Positions 46,049-56,700 of a stretch of DNA of 64,000 nt are shown one piece after another. Source of the stretch: Branchiostoma floridae (Eukaryota > Chordata > Leptocardii > Amphioxiformes > Branchiostomatidae); NCBI RefSeq assembly GCF_000003815.2, contig NC_049995.1:2144296-2208295 (forward strand), read 5' to 3'. The notes below the pieces were generated by a model, which was given only the letters and a program-made list of their open reading frames with translations, searched no databases and had not been told where the DNA came from. Numbering within the stretch: position 1 is the first letter of the stretch; each line of letters starts with the position of its first letter. Position numbers and translations under genes: made by a program.

Positions 46049-46054
46049 TTTATA
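46049..46054 (-). promoter_or_regulatory. Candidate TATA box of the Gla-protein gene
   Basis: TATAAA on the minus strand within GGGGATATAAAGGTGGG. It is placed correctly for an untranslated first exon ending at the strong donor at 45859. Confidence 0.45.
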
Positions 46055-46350
46055 TCCCCTGATAAACACCAGAAAAAATAGCTTTTTGTCCATAATCAGA
46101 AAGTAAAAACCCTCCCCAGTCACATTAACCCCAAAATTAAACTGCCAGAATTTCTACCCATTTTTCCAACTTGAAGAAAAAAATACTACATTTGAACACC
46201 ATCAATTGGCATGGTGAATAGCTGTACCCTGCTGTGCATTTTACTGTATAGTTTTGGTGACGGCACACAGCTGAAATACGACTGCTGTCTTCAAGAAATA
46301 TGTTTTGGTTCTAAAACCATCGCACCTTCCATTTCACCATTAGTGTATAG

Positions 46351-46783
46351 TAGGGCTGGGTACCGGTACAGAAAATTCAGGTCCAGGTCCGGTTCAGGTC
46401 CAAAGGATCAGGTCCAGGTCCGGACCTGAACCTGGACCTGATTCAGTATGATTCATACCAATGGCCCATTTCACTACAAAGAAATCTGTTGGGTGGAGTA
46501 TTAGACTTACACTGGCGTTTTAAAATCCTACAACGCTATTTGCAACTGTGTAATTGGCTGTAAAATTTAGTAGAAGTTACTATAAACTCTACTCTACTTC
46601 ACTCTTGTTATTTTCTTCCACCTACAAGCGCCAAAACGTGTGAATGCCTGATAAAATAAACTGTTAATTTTCTAATCGGTCCAACATCCGGTCCGCCTAA
46701 TTTTTTCAGGTCCGGTCTTTCTGGACCGGTTCAATAAGAAAAACCGGTTTTGTACCGGTTCGTTGTACCGATACCCATCCCTA
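46351..46783. mobile_element. MITE with 8-bp target duplication (hAT-like)
   Basis: Inverted ends TAGGGCTGGGTACCGGTAC and GTACCGATACCCATCCCTA are flanked by GTGTATAG on both sides (46343-46350, 46784-46791). It is 433 bp. The inner part has mirrored CAGGTCCAGGTCC and GGTCCGG motifs. Confidence 0.9.
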
Positions 46784-47104
46784 GTGTATAGTCAAGTGTT
46801 GCTTGACTTCTTTGCTTCTCCAATGTTGAGGATAAGACACATTTTCCACTAGACGCCGATCTCAGAACGACCGTACAGGGCCCAAAATTGGATTTGCGTA
46901 TCCATTGGTTTCTTAATTAAGATATCCTAAAAAAGTCCTAAATAGCAATATAACCGTAGCAGGCAAGATGGAAGCCTTCGCGACAAGCTAGATACAAACT
47001 TGGAATTATATCAAAAACGTTTACGTGTGTTCAAATTTTCGTGATAACGTGACGTTACTGTATTGTATAATTTCGTCAAAATTATATCTGGTAATACGAT
47101 TGTG

Positions 47105-47400
47105 AGAACGCGTGGCGCAATCGGCAGCGCGTTGGGCTCAGGCCCAAGAGGTCCTTAGTTCGCCAATATCGGTGTCATCGATCTTGTGCCCTTGGGAAAG
47201 GCACTTTACACGGCTTTCCTCACTTGACTCAGGTGTAAATGAGTACCTAGCTGCGGCTAGTGACAGTGACAGGCCTGTGTGGCAGTGTCAGGTCATAGGG
47301 GCATGTTCGGGTATGTCGCACCCGCTATACACGAGTCGGGTAGGAGGAACCCCTTGCATCCTTGGTCGGAAGTCCTCCTAGGAGACGGAAACTCCAAACA
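47105..47400 (+). mobile_element. tRNA-derived SINE
   Basis: A box TGGCGCAATCGG (47113) and a weakened B box AGTTCGCCAAT (47157) are followed by the body CCCTTGGGAAAGGCACTTTA and CAGGTGTAAATGAGTACC. The body resembles the SINE at 13970 and conserved SINE cores of other deuterostomes. Confidence 0.7.
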
Positions 47401-48053
47401 ACAAACCTGCATCTGCTGGGGCCGTCTTACACGTTGCACGCAGTTCTTGCCCCTGTAGGACTTAGTATGCCAGTGGACGAGAGGGTGGAGAAGAATGTGC
47501 ACATCCCTCCTTCACCTTAAAAAAAGTGTGCAGGCCAGGCAGACGGGTCGCCTAACCAACCCTGTCTGCCTACCATTGTCTTTCGAAACAAATGGATGCC
47601 AACGATATGACGCAAACCCCCACTATCATCCCACTAAATCAAGCGTACAGAAATTCCGTCTTACCTGGTAGGGTTGTCAGTATTGATAAATGTATAGTTA
47701 ATTATGATATGAAATAAGAGGGCAAACAGGCAAAGACCTTTTACTCCTGCAGACACGCGTACGACCGCTGGGAGGTGGCAATGGCAGCAGATTGGATAGT
47801 CATAAACATTTGACGGGCGACCAAAAGCTAATGATACAAAGGATTGCCAGAATGCTTGGACTTTTTTTTGGCAAATAAACACTCCCTTCTTTTGGCCTAA
47901 CCTGTACAAACATCTAAGGTGAGCCTGGCCAACCCTTCTCAGCAAAGTTAAATCAATCATCGTTAGAGACGCTGACTGAGCAAATTAGTACAAAGGTAAA
48001 GGATCATTGAAGTCAACACATAAACACTCTTTGTACACACATACCCAAATTAA
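47401..48053. other. Intergenic, no recognised feature
   Basis: Some open frames are present but none shows a domain, a signal peptide or a splice pattern. Confidence 0.4.
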
Positions 48054-48298
48054 GGTGGTATCTCACTGCACTTGGGGTACCAGCGCGTCACTGCGGGGTT
48101 CGTTCACTGAGGCACTGTTTTGTTATTTTCTACGATGTTTTATAACTTAGATATTACGTAATACGTAAAGGTATGACTTATAAGACCAAACAAAATCACA
48201 AAACCTACGAAACTTCGTTCTTTATCTCTGAAATTCGATGACTCATCTACGAACCCCGCAGTGCCGCACCGGTGCCCCAAGTGCAGTGAGATGCCACC
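48054..48298. mobile_element. MITE with TTAA target duplication (piggyBac-like)
   Basis: Inverted ends GGTGGTATCTCACTGCACTT and its complement, with CGGGGTTCGT and ACGAACCCCG further in. It is flanked by TTAA on both sides (48050-48053, 48299-48302). It is 245 bp. Confidence 0.85.
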
Positions 48299-48799
48299 TT
48301 AAGCACGTTCTTGTTGTCAATTGAGTTTGGATATCATGATCGTTTTGAGGGGTTTTGATAGAAAGAGGTACGATCTGCGTGCATATTTAAACTATATATT
48401 TAACATACATGCTGTTGCTTTGTAGTAACTACAAAACAATTATGTTTGTACAGGTTAGGTCAAAAAGTTAAATGTCAAAATAAGCACACCTGGTTGCGTG
48501 CAACATGACCTTAGACCTGACCAATTATCTATGCGCGTCAGACCTAGCAATTATATAAGCTACCTTGACATTTTCTGCATCGCGCCTAGATGATTATTTT
48601 AGTCGCAGATTTCTTGAGTGAAACACCTATCGACGAAGGTGCATCCACACGATAATGAGGTAGGGACTTTCTCTATTCTTTTTTTGTCATCTTAGCTTAT
48701 AAACATGTTTACCCTCATTTTGTGGAAATTTGACAGAACTTGAAACAGATTATGATTTACCGTCCGGGGACTTGAAACGTATCGAGACCAGTACTAAGC

Positions 48800-50040
48800 G
48801 TGTTTATGTCATACCTGGGCCGCGATAACGTTCGATACAGGTGTTCCTGACCTAGTGATAAAAAGCTGTATCACACAGGCTTCGAGTTTGTATCACACAG
48901 GCTTCCATGATCCATTGAATAAGTCGAACGTACCCTGCCCACGTGCACGCCGATTGCGGCGCCGTCGAAAATTCGAATACCTGATTCGGACGTTGGAACA
49001 TTGATGTTGTAACACTTTTTGTTCGAGGGCACCAAACTTGTTCAACTTCTGGCGCATTTCGCATCAAAACATGGGTTTTCTCAGGTGGGTATGACATAAA
49101 TAAAATACAACTCGGTCCCAGCCCTCCCGCGGGTCGGATCACCCTCCGGCCTTCGGCTGTCGGGCGATCCGACCCGCGGTCGGGCTGATACCTCGGGTGA
49201 TACGGAATACACCGTGTTGTATTCTACATTTATATTTAGCTGCGTCATAACTAAGAAAAAACGTGAGCTGGAAAGATGAATGGATCTATGTTATACTTGG
49301 GCGGTGGTATCGTTTAATACGGTTGTTCCGGACCGGATGATTTTTTTTTTTTTTTTTGATACATTGGGTTATCAAATAGGGTTCTACTTGTAACGTTATC
49401 ACACGGATTTCCATCGAATGAATCGAACGCACACTAAGCAAAATTCAAAGACCGGATTCGAACGTTGGAATTATTGTTGTTACAACTTTGTTCGAAGCCC
49501 CAAAGTTTCTTGACTTCTGGCGCATTTCGCGTTGAAATATGTGTTTTCTCCGGTGGGTACTACATAGATATGATACAAAACTACATACTCCGTATCACCC
49601 TCGGTCCCAGCCCTCCCGTAGTAAGAAGGGAGGGTGATCCGACCCGCGGTCGGGCTGGTACCTCAGGTCGAAAATTCGAACATAATGATGTTGACAACAC
49701 ACTGTGATGTTAAGGGAGGGGATATTTGTAGCTGTTGGTTCACCAAGGGTAGAAATGGTGGTCTTATCCTCCTTGGTAAATTGATTCGTTCCTTTGTCCG
49801 TTTTTTTTTTTGTTCGAATTGACGAATGTCAACGCGACGTGTTGTTGATGTCACGTCTTTTGCTCTTTTTTCGCAATAATCTTGAGTTTTGTCGGGTTGG
49901 CACGATATAAATTTGAATAAGATACAACACGGGGTATTCCGTATCGCCCTCGGCTCGGCCCTCCTGTGGGTCGGATCGCCCTCCAGCCTTCAGTCGATCC
50001 TACCCGCGGTCGGGCTGTACCTCGGGCGATATACATAATT
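48800..50040. repeat. Diverged tandem repeats with GC-rich palindromes
   Basis: Two related units of about 450 bp (from about 48806 and 49288) share TTCTGGCGCATTTCGC, CATACCTGGGC-like starts and GTTGGAA blocks. Each is followed by the palindromic motif GGTCGGATCACCCTCC and CGATCCGACCCGCGGTCGGG. A third palindrome lies at 49930-50035. Confidence 0.7.
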
Positions 50041-50380
50041 GCGTTTGATAATTGTGCCGTTTAGAATTAGGGGGAGTGGATAGTGAGATATTTTTCAAGA
50101 TATTTTCAAATTTTTCAGGCTTGCCGAGGTGTTTCGAAGATTTGATAAATGCGATGCAAATCTGTTTATCAATTCTTAGTACCTTCTTTATCAAGGGCCT
50201 ATTAAGGGCATTCCACTTAGGAATAGTTCTAGAAAACAAATGGAAATCTGTAGGTGTCCGTGTGGGTGTGTATGGTTTGGTATTTGGAACTTGTACATAC
50301 AATGTGTTAGCATATGTAGAGATGATAAGATACCTTTTTGTCAACATTGTACCTTATCACTAGCGCTACGACCTGTACTT
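50040..50380 (-). mobile_element. LINE 3' remnant (RT C-terminus)
   Basis: On the minus strand TDFHLFSRTIPKWNALNRPL matches the S-FF-RTI-x-W-N-L motif near the end of many LINE proteins. The resemblance covers a short stretch only. Confidence 0.45.
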
Positions 50381-50495
50381 AGCTTGTTTGAGCACAAATG
50401 TACAATAAAGGTCATTCATCTTCATTCATTCATTTAAGGTGGTGGTCCCTGGGGTGCACCCTGGGATGCTTTGTAGACTCCGTGTACGTGTGTTT

Positions 50496-50525
50496 ATAAC
50501 CTCCATGAAATGTCATGGAGGTTAT
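50496..50525. other. Perfect 13-bp hairpin
   Basis: ATAACCTCCATGA and TCATGGAGGTTAT enclose the four-base loop AATG. No function is claimed; it may be a repeat-family end. Confidence 0.8.
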
Positions 50526-50676
50526 GTTTTCGGGGAAAATTATCTGTAATTATACGCGGTAACGTTAGCGCCTTATATAGTGGGATTTGACTAAATGCGA
50601 GTGGACAGGGTCAAAGTCTTGGGAAGGCCTTGGATGTTTGAAAACGGATTCACATTACTTTGTTTCTGTCTTACAG

Positions 50677-50756
50677 AGCTTGTGCTGGCTACGTTTTTCT
50701 CCTCGCAGTTTCGATCATTGTAAGCCCAGGTCTTTGCAGGAAGAAAAAGAAAAACC
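50677..50756 (+). CDS. TSP1 gene: candidate signal-peptide exon
   Basis: Acceptor TCTTACAG, donor GTACGT, phase 2 in and 1 out. It encodes [18 protein letters not shown] and then a basic KKKKN stretch. The phase fits the next exon. No ATG-bearing exon before it was identified, so this remains tentative. Confidence 0.42.
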
Positions 50757-53700
50757 GTACGTTTAAGTTAATCATTTATTTACTCCTTTGCTCTATTTAC
50801 CATGTTATACCTTAACATGGTAGGTAAAGGTACAACATAGTAACATTTCTGTAATGAGCATTGATTTACCAAATGCTGTGGGAATAGCCTGATTTAATCG
50901 CGCTAGTCAGGCCCGTCGTACATTGCTACAAGCTCCGGATAGCGGAGTTTGCGTTACACAGACTACTGTGGGAAGTATTAAGCTATAAATAAAACCTATA
51001 GTTATAAAAAGAACGCACTCTTGAACCTGTGAAAACAACACATTGTTGTACTGGCCTGTTCCTGTTTCTTCTGTCAACAGCTAATGAAAAAAGAGACGAT
51101 AAACTGAGAGTAGCAGAATCTCAAAAACCGAATCTCGGTTTATTGTCTTTTTTTGTCTTCTTTGGTGTTGTTATCGTTTTAACATATGCATTTGTGAAGT
51201 TTTATGAATTTTATATAACGCTGGGTCACCTTTATCCGCCGGTAAACCATATTCGGTTTGTTGAAAAGCAGGATATTTTGGGATATCACTTCGATGAATG
51301 GTAGTTTTAAACTGCAATATTTTGAAGATATTGCAGCTTGAAACCACCGTCCGTCGACTTGATATTCCTGAATATCCTGTTGTTTAGACGACTGATATAG
51401 GTAAGCAAGCGAATAAAGGGGAACTAACGTTACAAGATTGTGTAAGCGTCACAGACATGATCGACGTGGGAATTCTTGATCTGTTTGATTTTGATTTCCA
51501 CCACCACCTAAACCATAAAAATAGTTTCATTACATACCATGCAGTGAGATGTACCCCCCTGGATTTGACGAACGCGGATTGTACCGACTGCTATGACAAG
51601 ACTGGAGATGCTGTTCCCGTTCCATCGCCTACTGAAGGATACAAGAAGGGGACCACGTGCTACTGTAGGTGCAACTTTGGATGCGAGGAAGACAAGGGCA
51701 AGTCAAGAAGGACGTGCAGGCCTAGGTCTAGCAGACCGTGGAAAGGGGGACGTGGACTTAAATGCAACTGTGAGCAATTGACGACTCATTATTACTATCA
51801 TATATATATATAAGAGATTACCAGTGTGTGAAAGAATTTGTAAATATTGTACATCTAAAGCAGTGGGAGGCGAAACATATTTTATTTCAAAATGTCCATT
51901 CAACCAAACCGAAAGAATCACTCTGTTTAGAGAAGCCACAAAGACTTGTCCCAACTTCCCCACATTGAGAGACGAACAGAAAGCCACTTTTCTCTTGAAA
52001 TCGCAGAACCCACAAATTGTAGAAAAGGTGTGCCTTTTCGTCTCCCTCTGCTTCCAAAAAGAAGTCAAACCCAACCTGTTTAGAAATAGTCAACACTAGT
52101 ATTACAGTAGAATATTGTTCATAACTGTCATTTGTCACTTGTTTATACGGTGTACTTGCAAATAGCCCTCGGCACGAACTGAACTTGCAAATAAACTTCT
52201 TTATTATTTTCTTTGGGATTCTCCGTCGATTCGACAAATGAGCAGGCAACGTGTTTGCGTGACCTGCACATGACTTTTAATGGTGAAGGAGGGGTGTGTA
52301 ATTCCTTCTCCACCCTCTCGTCTACTGAAAGCAACGAGATACAAACACGTTCTATCAAAATCTTCTTTTAAGGTCGTCCTTGTCGCCCTCCGGGAATTCC
52401 AGCTACTTACGAGTCCAGCAACTGTACAGGACAAGATTTGTATCCGTCCGGAACAGTCTGCTTGCTCGAGTGCCCCGCCGGCTGTAGCTCTCCACCCGAA
52501 AGCAACAAGAGACAATACTGCAGAAACAGTCACTGGAGGGGGAATCCGATGCGATGTCCACAATGCAGTAGTAAGTCACCACGCCTTTACTTAGCACAAA
52601 TCGAGACGAAATGCACTCAGAGTCTCCATTTTAGTCTAGCTTTTAAAGGTTCTCCAAAGTGCCAAAGACCAAGATCTTAAGAGTCGTCATTTTTATTCCC
52701 AAGTAGTATCTAAAATGTTATTTCCTGATCACCACGTATAAACAATGCAAAAAAACCTTTCAATTCCAAGTTACCACAAGCCGGATTTTAGATAATACTT
52801 GTAATAAGTCTGAACTACGTCAAATTAAAGAATATTGCAGTCACGATATTCTTCAATTGTCCAAAAGGGTTAATAAGTTAACAGCAGTTCTGTCCTACTT
52901 TGCAAAGTCTTCCCTTTTGTTGATAATATGGACAGTAGCTTCACTAATTTGCGAGAACAAAGCTTGCCACAGTCATTCAAATCAAGGAGCTTTTATCAGA
53001 CTGATAAAACTGACTGATAAAAGCTCCTTGTTCAAATGCACCACGTATTTAAGGGTATAGAAAACATTATGCTCACAATTAATGCCATATCTTTCTCCCA
53101 TTTCTCGATGTCATGACGACTAGATGGTGGCTGGTCCGAATGGGTGGATGGGGACTGCAGTGTGACCTGTGGCGTTGGCGAGCAGACCCAAAGCCGTACC
53201 TGCAACAATCCGGAACCCGCCAACGGGGGAGCAGAATGTACGCTGGAGGACGGAACGATAGGACGGACCGAGGAAAGGATCGTACCTTGTGACCAAGGAC
53301 CGTGTCCGATAGGTACGTCTTAATGATCTAACATCATGCTTATTTGATTCCAACTTTATTCTTAGGCTTGCAGCGAAAACAATTTAAATACTAGAATGGC
53401 CGACATTTGCTCGTAAACAAATACAGCATATTTCAATCCATATTCAACCCCATGCGAAATGTAATGTTCCATATCAGCCTTTCTACAGAATTTGACCTAA
53501 AACAAAACATCATGATCAGCCCACCACAAAATTGATTTTAACTTATTTTTGCCCACTTATACCAGAATGGATTCTTCTGGACCACTCATATCTTTGCTAA
53601 ATAAACTGTTTTGTGTGACCCATGTTCCCTTCCTTTTTTTAATGATACAGCAGCCCCAAATATACATTTTCCAGCTTCATGATAATGGTTGCAGCGAAAT

Positions 53701-56700
53701 CAGTTTGCATATTAGTCAGATTTCCACTCACGCATGTTTTCTTGTGCTTCTCAATGTCATGACAACTAGATGGGGGCTGGTCCGAATGGGTGGATGGGGA
53801 CTGCAGTGTGACCTGTGGCGTTGGCGAGCAGACCCAAAGCCGTACCTGCAACAATCCGGAACCCGCCAACGGGGGAGCAGAATGTACGCTGGAGGACGGA
53901 ACGGCAGGACGGACCGAGGAAAGGATCGTACCTTGGCCTTGTGACCAAGGACCCTGCCCAATAGGTATATGGTTAACCAATCTAACAAAAAATTCACTTC
54001 ATTCCAGCTTAATACCGCATTTCCAATAGGATGGCGCTCACGCGGCGCTCTCTCTGCGACCTTAAATTTGACAGATCGCTCAACGAATTCTATAGAAAAG
54101 AAACTAATTTCTTTACACTTTGTGTGTTTTGTTGTCTTCTCAGTCACACTTTTACGTTTCGTAAAATATACCCAGTGTGAAAGCGAAGGTTACACATATT
54201 CTATTTAGGTCGCAGAGAGAGCGCAGCGCGATCGCCGTCGAGTGGAAAGGGGCCTATATGCTTGTAGCGAAACCAGTTTGCATATCGGTCAGATTTCCAC
54301 TCACGCATATTTCTTGTATTTCTCAATGTCTTGACAACTAGATGGGGGCTGGTCCGAATGGGTGGATGGGGACTGCAGTGTGACCTGTGGCGTTGGCGAG
54401 CAGACCCAAAGCCGGACCTGCAACAATCCGGAACCCACCAACGGGGGAGCAGAATGTACGCTGGAGGACGGAACGACAGGACGGACCGAGGAAAGGATCG
54501 TACCTTGGCCTTGTGACCAAGGAACCTGTCCGATAGGTACATCGTTAAGCAATCTAACAAAACAGTCACTTCATTCAAGTCTTCATTCCAGCTTAATACC
54601 GCCTTTCCACTAGGACGGCGCTTACGCCACGCTCTCTCTGCGACCTAAAGTTTGACAGATCGCTCAACGAATTGTATAGAAAACAAACTGGACTGACCGA
54701 GGAAAAGATCGTACCTTGTGACCAAGGACCCTGTCCGATAGGTACATGGTTAACTAATCTAACAAAACATTCACTTCAATCCAGCTTTATGGTAATGCTT
54801 GCAGCGAAATCAGTTTGCATATCAGCCTGAATATCAGTCAGTTTTCCAGTCACACATGTTTCTTGTGTTTCTCAATGTCATGACGACTAGATGGTGGCTG
54901 GTCCGAATGGGTGGATGGGGACTGCAGTGTGACCTGTGGCGTTGGCGAGCAGACCCAAAGCCGTACCTGCAACAATCCGGAACCCGCCAACGGGGGAGCA
55001 GAATGTACGCTGGAGGACGGAACGACAGGACGGACTGAGGAAAGAATCGTGCCTTGTGACCAAGGACCCTGTCCGATAGGTACATCGTTAAGCAATCTAA
55101 CAAAACATTCACTTCATTCCAGCTTTATGATAATGCTTGCAGCGAAAGCAGATTGCACATCAGTCAGTTTTCCAGTCACACATGTTTCTTGTGTTTCTCA
55201 ATGTCATGACGACTAGATGGGGACTGGTCTGAATGGGTGGATGGGGGCTGCAGTGTGACCTGTGGCGTTGGCGAGCAGACCCAAAGCCGTACCTGCAACA
55301 ATCCGGAACCCGCCAACGGGGGAGCAGAATGTACGCTGGAGGACGGAACGACAGGACGGACCGAGGAAAGGATCGTACCTTGTGACCAAGGACCCTGTTC
55401 GATAGGTATATTGCTAATAATCTCACACAACACGTATTTCTTTCCAGCTAAATAAGTTTGCTGGACAGTTCGCTTGGAAAGAGACCTTTTCTTTCTTGAC
55501 AGGATTGTTTCGTGGTCTCTTTTTCTCTTTAGCAGCCCAGTCCCAGGAGACCATGTTTTATGGTGTAAGTCTGTGAAAGCGTCACTCCTGGAATAATGTC
55601 AGAAAATATGAACATGGAAAGGACTTGAATGACTAATGCTTGATGATTTTCAAGATTCTGCCAATCAATCATAGGATAAATCTGTACGAATTCACAGCGA
55701 GACCTAAGCGGAAGATAATATGACGAATTCTGAATTCTGGCCAACTTTCCGTTTTGCTGTGCATCTGTAAAAACAATCTCTAGATACATTAACAGTATTT
55801 TAAGTAGCCTTGCTATGTTGGATTGTCAGTTTAATCTCGTATTAGATATATTCAGCTTTTCAAGTGGACGCATACAGTCTGAAGCAACATTATGGAGGTT
55901 ACAAATGCCATACTAACACTAACAAATCTTCCTTGTATTTCTTAATGTCATGACGACTAGATGGAGGCTGGTCCAAATGGGTGGATGGGGACTGCAGTGT
56001 GACCTGTGGCGTTGGCGAGCAGACCCAAAGCCGTACCTGCAACAATCCGGAACCCGCCAACGGGGGAGCAGAATGTACGCTGGAGGACGGAACGGCAGGA
56101 CGGACCGAGGAAAGGATCGTACCTTGGCCTTGTGACCAAGGACCGTGTCCGATAGGTACATGGCTAATAATCTCACATAACACTCAACTCATTCCAGCTA
56201 AATAAGTTTGCTTGACAGTTCGCTTTGGAAAAGACTTTTTCTTTCATGACAGGATTGTTTCGTGGTCTCTTTTTCTCTTTAGCAGCCCAGTCGACCCAGG
56301 AGACCATGTTTTATGGAAAAACACCCGAGTGGGGTCCGCGTAAATTTTGCAGTGCCATTTGAACATTTTTAATCTGAAGAAAAATTCCTTCCGTGACTTT
56401 GTCAGTCAATATCTGTTATACCTTCTCCTGCGTTTTGACGAAGATTGGTACAATACTGTGAAATCTATCAAGGGAAGTCTGTGTTCAGTTCGATGAATTG
56501 TCGCACTGTTTTCAGCTTCGTGAAAATATCATGAAGGGGACAAATAATTTCCACACTCGCAAGTTTCTTGTGTTTTTTAATGTCATGACGACTAGATGGG
56601 GGCTGGTCCGAATGGGTGGATGGGGACTGCAGTGTGACCTGTGGCGTTGGCGAGCAGACCCAAAGCCGTACCTGCAACAATCCGGAACCCGCCAACGGGG

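Noticed and set aside
50634-50720. Start codon [15 protein letters not shown] as the TSP1 gene signal peptide
   Set aside because: Its only donor leaves phase 2, which does not fit the next exon (phase 1), and otherwise it hits a stop after 29 codons.
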